DNA from: Cyanophora paradoxa
Lineage: Eukaryota; Glaucocystophyceae; Cyanophorales; Cyanophoraceae
Direction of reading: 5' to 3'
Assembly: GCA_004431415.1 (NCBI GenBank)
Contig: QPMI01000202.1
Coordinates: 61,757-125,756, forward strand
DNA length: 64,000 nucleotides
Each line of letters opens with the position of its first letter. Positions within the stretch are counted from its first letter, which is position 1. Under the pieces are notes generated by a model, which saw only the letters and a list, made by a program, of their open reading frames with translations, made no database searches and was not told the origin of the DNA. A program made the translations under genes and the position numbers. Below are positions 19,958-31,000 of the stretch, in pieces.

Positions 19958-21973
19958 CTACATGTAGGCACAGGGGAGGTCGCGGTTGTATAGCCCCCAG
20001 CGGGCGCTGTTGCGCGGGGAGAGGCCCGGCTGGGATCCGTTGTTTGTGTGCCCCGGAGCGCCGTAGGACCAGCGCAGGCGGTCCATCTGCCCGAAGAGGT
20101 CCACCGCCTCTGAGACAAGATCGTTGTAGAGGACCCTCGCCGTCCCCTGCTTCATGTACCCCTGCAGAGAGGAGACAGGGGGCCTTGCAATTGGAATTCG
20201 AAGGGGCGGCGCCGGGGGCAAACTTCAGAGCATGAGGTATACATACCTTCGTGTGGTACCTGTACATGTACATGTGCGGTTAGGCACGGGGCAGGTCCGG
20301 TCGGCCCGGTCAGGCGTGCAGCAAGTGTACGCATGGAGGCTTAGGGGTTCGCGGGCGCACATATGGAAGGCGACAAAAGGGGCGTCGAGGGCGACCAGGC
20401 GGAGGCCTGACGTCGCGAACTGCACCACCATCGCGTTGTCCAGTTCCGCCTGACCCGCCCCGCCCCGGCCCTCAGGCCCGGGGAAAATGGGCGTGTGGGG
20501 AGGTGGAGGGAGGGGGAGGGGGGGACGGGAGGGGGAGGGGGACGGGAGGGGGGGGGAGCGGGGGGGGGGAGGGCGAAGTGCAGATGTACACAGACCTGGA
20601 GCGGGAGCTCGGGGTGCCCCCTGAGGTCGTGCCAGGCGCGGCGGCCCGCGAGCAGAAAATCGCCGGCCGCCCCGCGGTCCTCGGCCCAAGGCTCACCCTC
20701 AGGCCGCCCCCACAGCGGCCGCCCGAGCCACTCGGCCCAGAAGGCCTGGGCCTCGGGGCCGGCGAGGCCCTCGGCCCGCACGTCCCGCGTCCAGCAGCGC
20801 GCCACGGGGCGCGACGTGATGTGCTCGTAGATGCGATCCGCCGGCCAGTCGAGCGCTTCCTCCGGCAGCGCCTCCGACGCGTCGCAGCGGGGCATGCGAT
20901 AGTACGCGTCGGGGCGGAGCATGCGGCCGGCCACGAGGCTGCCCCAGAACGGGCCCCCCAGAATGATGTCAGGGTTCGTCACCATGACGTACTCCCCGCA
21001 CGCCCTCCGTATCCCCGCGTTCTGCGTCCACTGAGGGTACGGTAACAAGCGCGGGGGGCGGGGTACGGCGTCTCACCTTCGCCTCATACCTGCGCGCGGG
21101 GCGGAGGGTAGTCGAACGCTCCGAGAGCTCAAATGGAGGGCCGGGCGCACTCCCAGTACTCAGCGTGGAACGGGTACTTGGAATTGACCGACTCGTGAAC
21201 ATCCGGGGGGACAGAAATGATCCGGACGGGGGGCAGAAGCGACGGGCTGGGCCACCTGGGATCGAAAGCAGCGCTTCGAGCTCAGAGAGGCGCGATATGA
21301 GACGACGAGAGGGCCGCAGCAGACCTGACGCCGGGGTGCGCGTGCAAGGGTGGAGTGCTTGGGTCGGGGTTGTAGTCCTGCGGGCGCGCGGGCTCATGGC
21401 GGCGCGCGGCACGAGGCGCAGCCGGTCGGATTCTTACGACGATGACCAACTCGATGATATCGTGCACGACCGCGGCGCGCTCAGAAATCACTTTGAGGAA
21501 GAAGCTGAGGCGCAAATGTTGCCCGCTCGTGTCCTTATTCCTGCGGGCCGGTAGTTGGGGGTTCGAGCGAACGATAACATGTGCAAAGCATGGCATAGCA
21601 TGCAAGGACATATCTAGGCTCAGAGCACATGGAGGCCGCGCACCGCGTGGCGAGGACGATCGAGAGGTAGATCGGGGACTGCGCGCCCTCCTCGACTGCG
21701 ACGCACGCCTCTCGCAGCCTCCGCCACTTCTGCTGGTGGCGTTGAGCGGAGTACGACTCGCGATCTATGCCGACCGCCGCGCACGGGCAAGATCTGCGAC
21801 ATGCGGGCTCGCTTTGCAATCGACTCGGCATCCTTCAGCTCGGCTCCCCTGAATAAGAAGCTGTTGTCCTCCGCGCTGGCGCTGCACGCGCTAATGTGTG
21901 CGAACAGGAGCGCGTACGCGTAGAGCACACGTGCACGGCGCCGGTGCGAAAAGCTAGAAGCGGCCGGTCTCAT
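19958..21973 (-). CDS. GT2-like glycosyltransferase, secretory pathway
   Basis: Probable Golgi or ER glycosyltransferase. ATG 21973 gives a short basic N-terminus and one hydrophobic stretch (VLYAYALLFAHISACSA) that could be a signal peptide or type II anchor. The GT-A-like core is spread over exons: SPIYLSIVLATR (about 21680) joins NKDTSGQHLRLSFFLKVISE (about 21540), then AVVHDIIELVIV, DYNPDPSTPPL (about 21380), SVPPDVHESVNSKYPFHAEY (about 21180), QNAGIRRACGEYVMVTNPDI (about 21020), AAGDFLLAGRRAWHDLRGHP (about 20660) and ELDNAMVVQFATSGLRLVAL. LATRNK at the nucleotide-binding strand, N-GIRRA-GEY and the TNPD motif are usual for GT2-type enzymes. The last exon ends RWGLYNRDLPCAYM before TAG 19958-19960. 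Donor sugar and acceptor cannot be told from sequence. Confidence 0.65.
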
Positions 21974-22130
21974 GGCCTTTCTGAGCTGCCAATCGCTTGT
22001 TCGGCCGCGGGCGCCCGGCGCCCGCGGTCCAATTTGCAAGTACTAGCTACTGCAAGTTGATCCGGTTGCTGGATCCGGAACTTCCCAACCGGAAGGGTAC
22101 TACCGGTACGCGGTATACGTATACGCATAT

Positions 22131-22871
22131 GCAAATGCAAAGGCTGCCGCCCGCCCTCGTCGCCCGCCTCGACTCCGGGTACGTCCGCCCCTTCGAGCTC
22201 GAGCTCCCGAGAAGCCTCCTCCTTCCCTCGCCTCACCGGTCTCACCGGACCCCACTGGTGCAGAAACGAGGGAATCTCGCGAACAGTTTCTCGTTTTTCC
22301 ACTACAACTGATCTAGCTTCTGTACAACACGCAACGAGCGATTGGGACGGACGCCCGTGGGGAAGATGGCGCTCGAGGAGAAGGACCGAGCAGGTAGGGG
22401 CTCAGGAGGAACGGGAGAGAAAGGGTAAAGAAAGCCAGCTAGCAGCTGAACGAGGCCGGAACGGAGGTAAGAACTGCCGGGAGACTGAGGCACGACGCCT
22501 AAACGTCGAAGCCCCTGCTTCGCGAGAGAGCCTCACCGCCGAACTGGCGGCGTTCAACCGCTCCCAAGCCGTCATCTCCGCATCGCCGGGCTGGCGCCTG
22601 GTCGCTGTGTTGCCCCGCGGTGCCCTAAGTCGGCTGCCGCTGAGGCTCCAGCTCCCGGACGACGCTGGGACGACGCTGGCTACGATTGCTCTACCCGGAT
22701 GCCCGAGTCGTACGAGTTCGTGATGGCCGGGTGAGATGCAGCCGAGTAACCGCCTGGTCCGGGGAGATTCTGCGGCGCCCCAACACCGAGCCCGTACTGC
22801 GCAATCGGGCAGCACGATCAGCCAAAAAGAGAGAGGATGCGCGCTCGTCTAAAACTGCCAATGTGCCCTAG
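22131..22871 (+). CDS. Possible small gene, exon structure unresolved
   Basis: I do not recognise this product. ATG 22131 opens [16 protein letters not shown]; a GT-AG intron (about 22178-22261) would join it to a long open frame containing [19 protein letters not shown], a charged [18 protein letters not shown] segment and [18 protein letters not shown], stop near 22726. An alternative last exon ([14 protein letters not shown] to the stop at 22869-22871) would overlap the CAF1 stop by a few bases on the opposite strand. Codon phase is consistent but there is no family support, so this may be non-coding. Confidence 0.3.
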
Positions 22872-24075
22872 GCGGTCGGGGAGCCCCGCGCGCTTAGAGC
22901 TGACTGCGTGGCGGCGCCCGAGACGCCGCGCAGAAGACGCACCAGGATGCCCATGTACTTGCTCTCGTCTTGGGAGCCTTCGAAGAAGAGTCTCCGCAGC
23001 TTGAAAAAGGTGGCCGAGGTGAGCAAGGAGTCGGAGCCGGCCTGGTGGCAGGGACCGATGCGCTCAATGGAGAGCGACTCGGCCAGCTTGTTGAGGCCGC
23101 CGTTGAAGTTGCCGCAGAACTTCATGAGGTACTTCACGTCGTAAACGCAAGGGAAGTACGTGCGGAGCAGCTCGAAGAACTCGGACTCTTCCGCGGGCAG
23201 GTTCTTTGCGGTCAGAAGCTTGATCAGGTAACCAAAGTCGTAGCCGGAGTGGAACGAGATCCACTTGATCTCATCGGTCAGCACGATGCCCGAGGTCATA
23301 AGCAGCTCGCCGAAGTACTCCACGTCGATGCCGCACTCCTCGTGCTTCTTGAAGTCGATGCCAGACCGCTGCAACAGGTCTATAGAGTCCTGCGCGTACA
23401 TGTCCTCGTTGAGGTTGAAGGAGAAGTTGAACTGCCAGGTGCCGCAGCCCGGCGGCAGGTTGCCCTCCGCATCCGAGAAAGTGAGGCCGAGCTGGATGAT
23501 CTTCAGGAGGTCTACGTTGCAGCGCAGCGTCTGATATTGGTAGTCATTGCTATTCCTGAATGATCCGACGGGCCGTGCGACAACGCCGGGGAACTCCGTG
23601 TCCTGAAGAGCATGTGTTAGGGAGCAGTCACATGGGCGGCCGCCCCCGACCGCGGGGAACCCAGAAAGCTTCTTTATAATGCATTTAAGCCTTCTTGGTT
23701 GCTTTCTCTGGAGAGGGGCGCGGCTGGGCGGGCGGATAGCGAACCATCGCCACGTACGGGTGCTCCTCGACAAGCTCGCGGATTATAGCCATCTCCTCAT
23801 CTGTGCAATGCATTCAGCACATGCATATGCTCAAACACGGCGATCTGGGCGGCGCACCGAGGTCTGAAGTGAAGGTGATGGTGGATCGAGCCCACAGGTC
23901 AGTTCCGGCGCGTGCGAGGGCGGAAATGCATCAAAGTACGCACTATCCGCCCACACCTCGCGAATCCGCGCTTTTTGGATGCCTGCTTCGGAGGTGAGCG
24001 TGTGGCGCGCGGGGCACCGCAACCACCAAATGCCTGCGCACCATTTGTGTTTGATGAACTCGCTGCGGGTCGCAT
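22868..24075 (-). CDS. CAF1: CAF1/POP2 (CNOT7-like) poly(A) deadenylase
   Basis: Catalytic DEDD-family 3' exonuclease of the CCR4-NOT complex, which shortens mRNA poly(A) tails in the cytoplasm. Splicing four exons gives a continuous protein: [11 protein letters not shown] (ATG 24075-24073), [31 protein letters not shown], then [20 protein letters not shown] through to the end in one long exon. Catalytic positions visible are D and E of DTEFPG, the D of SGYDFGYL, the D of YDVKYLMKF and the H and D of [11 protein letters not shown]. Length and motif spacing match complete CAF1 proteins. The stop is at 22868-22870. Upstream, 137 bp separate its ATG from the divergent SR gene. Confidence 0.95.
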
Positions 24076-24212
24076 TCCTCTAGCACATGGGCTCTTTCCG
24101 CCTCGGCCGCTGAACTGCAAGCTCGTGAACTGGTACCCCTGAGTCCCGTCCCCCCCCCTCTTTGGAGTGGCGGGCCAGCCTGTCAGTCGGGGCGGCTCTC
24201 GGTCAGCCAGCC
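24076..24212. promoter_or_regulatory. Putative bidirectional promoter (CAF1 / SR protein)
   Basis: Only 137 bp lie between the two divergent start codons. A C-run (24151-24160) is present, with no obvious TATA box. Inferred from position only. Confidence 0.45.
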
Positions 24213-25631
24213 ATGTCGGCTCGTTCAACGGATCCGCGCGACATCGAAAGGCGCGTTTACGTCGGGAGGATATCCGGGCGAACTCGGGACAAGGACATCA
24301 ATGACTTGTTTGTGCGTCCTCGCGCCTCATCCTCCTGTCTGACTGTCGCTGACTCCCCCTTTTGCAGGCTCGGTCCGTTTTTTCAAGTCGCAAACTCCTT
24401 CCGAACCCTTGGACGCGCGCTTGGCTGACATCGGCCGCCCCGCGCAGCTATGGCAAGATCACGCGCTTCGACATGAAGTACGGTTACGGTGAGCGAAGGA
24501 TGGAGCCGGGCATTGACGAGCGTGTTGTTCACGCCGCCCGCAGCGTTCATCGAGTACGATGACCCCAAGGACGCCGAGGACGCCATCTCGTGCGCCTCGT
24601 TCGCGCACGAAACGATTCAAGAATTGCAGTTTACCAATTACCGGAGCGTGCAGGAAGCTCGACAACTTCGAGATTGATGGCAGCCGTCTCCAGGTGGAGC
24701 GTGCGAGGGGCCCGCAGGTGGACAGCGGTGGCGCTCGTGCTCGCGGACCCATGCGCGGCGAATTCCGTTGCCTCGTCTTGGACATGGCCCCGAACACCAG
24801 CTGGCAGGACCTGAAGGTCGGGCCCTTCGCTGATGCATTGCGATGGCGCCTGACCATCTCGTTTCGCCCTGTCAGGATTTCGCCCGGAATGCGGGCAGTG
24901 TTGTTTTCACTGATGTCTTCATGGACCGCGGCCGGGTTAGCTCCTTCCTTTCTTCTTCCCGCCATTGCTGACTGCTGCGTCGCGTCGAGCAGAAGGTCGG
25001 CGTGATCGAGTACGCTTCCCGGGAGGATGTCAAGGAGGCGCTTCACCGTCTCGATGACACCAGGCTCCACGATGTGCGCGTCCGCGTCCGGGAGGTACCA
25101 GCATGCCCCTCTGCCCCGCTTCCTCGCGCTGCTGCGGGCGCTGATGCGCCTTTCGGCGCGTCCAGGACGACGGCCGGTTTGATCACGTCGTCCGTAGTGC
25201 GTGCCGTTGATCTCGCCGCATGTCCCAGAGCGCGCGCCTCTCACACCACTCCGCAGACCGTGGTGGTGGCGGCGGCGGCGGCGGCTACGGCGGCGGCTAC
25301 GGCGGCGGTCGGGGCAGCTATGGCGGCTACGACCGTCGCGATGACCGGCGCGACCGGAGCCCCGACCGCAGCCGGCGCCGCTCCCGCTCGCGGTCCCGGT
25401 CGCCCCGGCGCCGCTCGCGGTCTCGGTCCCGTGATCGTGGCGACCGTGCCGACCGCGATCGCCGCTCCAAGTCTCCTGAGGAGAAGCGCCAGAAGACCGA
25501 ACGCAGCCCGCCGCGCGACGATGCCGCCCCGTGCGCCCCAGCCGTCTCGCAAACCGCGCCGCTGCGCCGCCCACTCGCCACGCAGCCCTAAGGAGGACCG
25601 CGAGCGCGAGCGCGAGGAGGCACGCGATTGA
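24213..25631 (+). CDS. SR splicing factor (SRSF1/4/5/6-like, two RRMs plus Gly-rich and RS tail)
   Basis: Nuclear splicing regulator. RRM1: RRVYVGRISGRTRDKDINDLF, a probable 5-nt microexon (24368-24372) giving LFARYGKITRFDMKYGYAF, then IEYDDPKDAEDAIS and LDNFEIDGSRLQVERARG. The second, pseudo-RRM carries the signature SWQDLKD (about 24800, split from DFARNAGSVVFTDVFMDRG by an intron) and VGVIEYASREDVKEALHRLD. After DDGRFDHVV follow a polyglycine-tyrosine stretch (25260-25320), an RS domain (SRRRSRSRSRSPRRRSRSRS, about 25365-25430) and SKSPEEKRQKTERSPPRDDAAP. A 55-nt intron then leads to the last exon KEDREREREEARD, stop 25629-25631. Reading through that intron instead would stop at 25591. About nine short introns in all. 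Confidence 0.9.
24368..24372 (+). other. Putative 5-nt microexon GCTCG in the SR gene
   Basis: Flanked by TTTTGCAG on the left and GTCCGT on the right. Joining 24311, GCTCG and 24448 keeps frame and gives LFARYGKI, the normal RRM1 sequence at this place. Direct joining of the two large exons with GT donors breaks the frame. An alternative is a GC donor two bases further (24314), giving LFVYGKI. Confidence 0.6.
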
Positions 25632-26223
25632 GTGATACCGGATGTGCTATGAGATACCGCTGGTTCCCTGTGCAATTTGGAGGGGACGAATGTGAAATTG
25701 CGGGAAAGACGGCGTGACGCTGGCTCAGCGGGCCTCTGGGCGGCGCATTGGAGAGGCACTCGAATGGACGGGATCGCGGGGCTGGGACCTGCAGCGCGCT
25801 GGGTCCGGCTTCGGGATGCAGGCTGGCGCGGGCGGTTACGGGCGGGGCGGGACGGGACGGCAGTATGGGCTGGCTGCAGGCCCTCGCCATGGAGTCTCTT
25901 CGGTCGTTTTCCGCTTCCCCACTGCCGCCCTGCTCCCTCTCTCCCCTGCCCCTCCCCCTCCATCCTTCCCCCCCCACCTCCCAACCCACCTCCCCCGCGC
26001 CCTCGCTCGAGGGTGTTGCGGGACAAGGATACGGATTTGGAGCTCTGGTGGCAAGCGTACGACTGGGGCAGCCTCGCGGGCTTTGCGAATGCAGTTCGAA
26101 GGAGGATTGGAATTAAAAGTTTAGCCTGACGCGTACGGTGACGGGGCCGTGGAAGAGAGATTGGGACGGGTTCGGGCGAGGGGTTGGCTGCAAAGAGGGA
26201 GCTCGAGGGCGAGCGGCGTGCAC
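25632..26223. other. Intergenic region between convergent genes
   Basis: Nearly 600 bp of 3' flank for the SR gene (plus) and the unknown gene at 26224 (minus). Several open frames exist on both strands, but none has codon character or introns in line with the neighbours. A C/T-rich tract runs from about 25900 to 26000. Confidence 0.5.
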
Positions 26224-27448
26224 TCATTGCGTGCGCTGGCGCTTGCCGTCCGAGGCCCCCTCCGCCCCGCTCCCCTCTTCCTTCTCCTCCTCCTCCTCCT
26301 CCTCCTCCTCCTCCTGGCTTGCCTCGCCCTCGCCGCCCGCCGCCTCCTCCTCAGGGCCCGGCTCGAGGCCCATCATCGCCCACACGACGCGGAAGACGCG
26401 CAGAGCCGACGCGCCCTGCCGCCCGCCCTCAGCGAGTGCCCGCGCGCCGGCCCCCGCACCCCCGCGCACGAATTTCTTGAAGAAGGCGGCGTACTCGTCG
26501 TAGCCCCCCGTCAGGGGGAAGCCGTCGTCCCCCAGGAACGAGAGGAGGAACCTGCCGGGGGGATGAGCGGGAAACAAGGAGTGGGGCCGGGGTACTGCGC
26601 GCCAGTCGACTGGGGTGGCCTTTTCGGTGTCCATCTGGGCAAGCTCAGGGTGCTCCCTGTGGTGCTGCACAAGCCGCTGGAAGAACTCCCCTGCAGCACT
26701 CGTCGGCCCGCAATCTCTTCTTGTGGCCCCCGATTCACGCACCCGTCCTCGAGACATCGAGGGGGGGTAGGCGCAGGAGGCAGAGGACGCCGCGGAACAC
26801 CTCCTCGTCCCCCTCCTCCGCCTCTCCTGCAGGCAACCGCAGCCGCGCCGCACACTCTCTGCATCGAAGGCGCCGGCCGGTCAGGGGCGCCGGGGCGGGG
26901 CGGGGCGGGGCGCAGGGCGCGCTTCGCGCAGTAGAGCAGGACTTCGAACGCGGCGGCCTCGCCCTCGCCCTTCAGCCTCGAGACAGCAGCGCCGAGCTTC
27001 ACGAACTTCTCCAGCGCCTTGCTCCCAAACGCCACGTCCTTCGCCTAGCCGGGCGTGAGAGCCCCGCTCCCGCCAGCGCGCGCCGCATGAAACCAGCCCG
27101 CGATGTTGCGCACCAGCACGACCTTGCCGGCGTCGTCAGTGTAAGTGATGGTGCCGGTAGGGTCCTCGTCGAGCTGCGTGGCGCACAGGCCGACGAGGAA
27201 GAGCGAGAGCGGTGCCTTAGTCCGGTCCTGCGCACGGCCTTAGTACGGGGCACGCTACATGTGTTCTCACTCACTTCAATGTATTGCGTCGCTGCGCGCG
27301 CCGCCTGCGCGAAGGGCACCCGATCCTTGGCCCGCGCGAATGTCTCGACAGCCTTTTGTATGTTGTCACCCTCGGTCGTGTGCAAGTGTTCAGCCGGAGC
27401 GCTTGATTTTGCCAGGAGAGCGCACAGCTCTTCGCGCTGCTGATCCAT
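26224..27448 (-). CDS. Unknown protein with acidic C-terminal tail
   Basis: Family not recognised. ATG 27448 gives DQQREELCALLAKSSAPAEH, then KAVETFARAKDRVPFAQAAR and, across introns, DRTKAPLSLFLVGLCATQLD, EDPTGTITYTDDAGKVVL, AKDVAFGSKALEKFVKLGAA, VSRLKGEGEAAAFEVLLYCA, REAEEGDEEVFRGVLCLLRL, AAGEFFQRLVQHHREHPELA and FLLSFLGDDGFPLTGGYDEY. The tail is an unbroken Glu run (GAG repeat, 26284-26313) followed by SDGKRQRTQ, a possible nuclear signal. Stop at 26224-26226. One intron appears to start with GC (after TACTGCGCGAAGC). The helical, adaptor-like character is all I can state; it looks soluble and possibly nuclear. Confidence 0.6.
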
Positions 27449-28052
27449 CTTAGCTAAGCGCTAGGGTCGGCGTCTGCGTGACCGTGCCGCCGGGCCGCGT
27501 TCGATTTTCTCGCTCTAGTGGGCTGCGCGAAACCTTTTCGCGATTCGCAATTGTAATTGAGAGCGCGGCTGCGCAGGGACAGTGCGCAGGGACAGTGATG
27601 AGGATTTGAAGTTGGCCGTTGCCGGGTACAGCGCACTAAGTCCTTGATGAAGTGCTAGTGGCCCAGGAGGTAGATATCGATACTAGTATTGCTTGTTGGC
27701 TCTGCATCGTTAGCTACGTCGAGAGAGCGCATTGGCTCCGCGCTGATCGCTCGGCGCCGCCCGGCGCTGGCCCCCGGGGCGCGTCACAGGGGGACCGCGT
27801 ACCCCCCTTAGCGGGCCCTGCCTGCGTTGCCCGCAGGCTTGTCGCCCCCGTAGGTAGCACAAACCCAGCTAGCTCCTGCGTTGTCCGCAGCTAGCATGCT
27901 TGTGTTATCAATGCGCAGGGTGTGGAGCGCGATAGCAGATATCAATGCGCCGTCTGGTGCCGTCATGTTGTAGCAGATATCATGAGCATGTAGCAGATAT
28001 CACGACGCCCAGGAGCGGGTGCTAGCGGGTGGCGGCGAAGACCACCAGCTCG
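27449..28052. promoter_or_regulatory. Intergenic region with three TAGCAGATATCA boxes
   Basis: This 600-bp gap separates two divergent genes (27448 minus, 28053 plus). Exact copies of TAGCAGATATCA lie at 27933, 27971 and 27991, 50-120 bp before the start at 28053. Near-duplicate CCTGCGTTGCCCGCAG / CCTGCGTTGTCCGCAG elements lie at about 27830 and 27876. Regulatory role inferred. Confidence 0.45.
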
Positions 28053-31000
28053 ATGTCAAAACGTGCCGCGAGCGGCGCGAAGGCGGCGCAGCAGCCTCAA
28101 AGCAGCGGCGCAGCCTCGTCGAAGGACGCCCTTGAGGGAGCCCCAGCAGCAGTGGCAGCAGCAGGAGCAGCAGCAGCAGCAGGAGCAGCAGCAGCAGCAG
28201 GAGCAGCGTCCGCGAAGTCGGCGCCCTCGACGAAGCCGGTGGAAGCGCCCGACTCGTCGCCGCCGGCAAAGGTTCAGCTAGTGGCGCACTTTGAGATCAA
28301 GGGCTCGACCGGAGCGGCCGCCCGCGAGGCGAAGTTCGGGGCGCCGCCCGCCCGGGTGCTAAGTTCCTGCTCGGAGGCCGACCGCCTCGAACCGCAAGAG
28401 CAGGCCCTCCTCAAGACCCCCGTACGCGCCGTTCCGACCTGGGCGCCGCTTCCGCCCTAAGCTAAGCAGTCTGCGGCTGACGCGCCGTTCCCTCGAGCAG
28501 TTCAGGGGTGTGCTGCTGCGCCTGGGCCCGACGAGCGACGAGGCCGTGTCGGCGGCGGCGCAGCTCGGGACAAATGCGGAGGCGGAGGATCTCGAGGGGT
28601 ACAGAGAGCTCGCGAGGGGCTTCTGCGGGCGGGCCCTTGCCGTCCTGCGGGAGCTCGCGGGGGTACCGAATGGGACGGCCCTGCTGGACGAGTTCTCGAA
28701 ATGGGCATACCCCGTCTCCAAGCAGTGCCCGGCCAATTTCTGGACCCGCGACCCCGCGCGCCCCGCCTCTGTTCTCGTCGCGTACGACCTTGTACACCCT
28801 CCCTCAGTCCTCTTTTTATGTGCCCGTCAGGTTCGGGGCGAACGAAACAAGCCGGGAGGTTCCCTGCGTGCCCCTCGTCACCATCTTGTGCTTGACCTCA
28901 CCCGCTCGTGCACCCCGGAGAGTGACGCGTACCCCCGCAGGACGCTGGACGACCAGGAGCCGCAGCCTGGGGTACCCCCGCTGCGGGCGGCCGTGAGTTT
29001 GGGTCACGAGGTGCCGGAGCTCCGGCCGCCGCGCCCCCACGGGCAGTGCTAAACGCGCCCCGCAGCTAATCCACGCGTACCACATCCTCTCTGGAACGGT
29101 GGGGTACGCGCGTGCGAACGAGGAGTTCAAGACGGTCGGCATCTTCGGCTATGAGTGCGTCCGCGCCCACTCCCCTCGCTCTCCCTTCGAGCGGGGGTTC
29201 ATGTCCAGAGGCGAGAGGTACACGGAGAACAAGCTGCGGCTCGAGTTCGGGGACGAGCTGCGGACCTCGTACGCCGGCGGGGCCCTCTCGCACGAGGAGG
29301 ACGGGTACCGCGTCTCCTCGCTCGCCGCTCGGGACCTCCTTCAGGTCCTCCCCCCCGCGGCGCCGCTCGCCCTCCCCCGGCTGAGGGCCGGGCAGGTCAT
29401 GTCGCAGCCGGACGTTGACAAGCGGATCGAGGCGGAGTGCCGGTCGCGGTGAGCGCCCCTTCCCCTCCCCCTCCCCGGCGCATGCGCTGGTCGGATGGGC
29501 GGGCGTGCAGGCTGGAGCCGCACGGGTACGGGGGGGCGGAGGGGCGGGAGGCGGCGGTGCGGGAGTGCGCGGGGGCGGACCGCAAGGTGCTGCAGGCCTT
29601 CGTCCACGACTTCCTCGGGCGCTGGGCCCTCCTCCCCGCCCTCCAGCGTCCGCCCCCCCGCCCCCGCCCCCCCGCCTCGCTCCCGCCTCACTCCGGGCTC
29701 GACGGGCCAGCCATCGAGGGGCCCTCCCACCCGGACTCGGAGCTCTTTGCCGTCCTCGAAGAGGCGAGCGAGCCGGGGCGGCGCCGCGGGGCGTCGCAGG
29801 GGCCTCTTGCGACGGCTGCGGGGGCGGGGGGGCAGGTGGAGGGGATGCTTGCGCGGGAGGCGGGGGCAGTGGCGGCGATGGACGAGGCGGCGCAGGCGGC
29901 GTTCGTCGCCCGCGCCTGCGAGGCCCGCCTCGCCGCCCCCGCCCGCTTCTCCCCGCACCACCTGTCCGCCCTCTGCTTTCTTCTTCAAGCTTCTGCTCGA
30001 GCTTGAGGGCCGCGCGGGGCGGCAGGGCGGACCCGGCGAAGTACGCGGCGCGCTGCAGGCAGCTCTTCCTCCCCAAGGGGCCCGCCCCCGACGTCGCCGG
30101 GGCCGAGAGGTGCGCCCGAGCCGCCGCCGGCCTTTGCTCCGCCTGACGCGCCCCGGCGCAGCTGCGACAGCTTCGAAAAGACCGTGGCGGTGTGCGGCCG
30201 GCGGGTGCGCGCCCGTGGTCGCCTCTACGATCCTCGCCCGCCCGCCGTTCCCGATGACCGACGCGGACTCGTGGCCAGATGGCCGAGAAGCTCGACACGC
30301 TGAAGGGTCCGCGCCGCGCCGCGCCCTGCGCCCGCCGGGCCGGGCCGCGGCCGCCCGCCGATCGGGGGCTCGCGGGGCGGCAGAGATCGCGAAGGCGCAC
30401 AACGCGCAGCGGAACCTCCTGCGGAACGTGACGGGGGCGCCCGACCCCGAGAAGCAGGCTGCGGAGGCGCGCGGCGCCGAGCCGAGCCGCCTCCCGCCCC
30501 GCCCCGCTCTGACTGCTGTGCGCGCAGGCGTGGAAGCTCTGTGCGCTCTACACGGCGCGCGCGTCGGGCGCCGGCGCCGGCGCACCGCCCGCGGGGCCCA
30601 TGGATGCGTGCGCCTTCGAGCTCTGCGGGGGGCGGGGGGGGCCCGGGCCGCCCTTCGTGCGTGAGGGCCCTGGGCAGGTGCCTGCGGGACCTGGACGTCG
30701 TGATTGAGAACCACGAGACGCTGCGCGGCTTCCGCGTCCAAGGGAGCCAGCAGGCCGGCCCCCCCGCCCTCTATCCTCCCCACGCCGCTCTCAGCGGGGC
30801 GCGCGCGCAGACGCGGGACCTCGACGCGCTACCCGACGATGCCGCCCGCGGCCGGCGCGCCTGCCCCGCGGCCTCGAGCTCGCTGGCGCCGGCGGGCTGA
30901 GCGGGGCGCAGGTACATGCGGGAGGTGTGCGAGGCGATGGGCGAGCGGGAGGCGGAGGTCCGCACCTCCGAGCTCCTCCTCGGTGCGCCGTCGACGCTCG

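Noticed and set aside
27933-28002. Short spaced repeats as a CRISPR array
   Set aside because: Only three 12-bp units with unequal spacers in a eukaryotic promoter region. No array was seen anywhere in the window.
29341-30783. 480-residue minus-strand open frame
   Set aside because: Antisense to the multi-exon plus gene, whose exons have matching phases. The minus frame is low-complexity.
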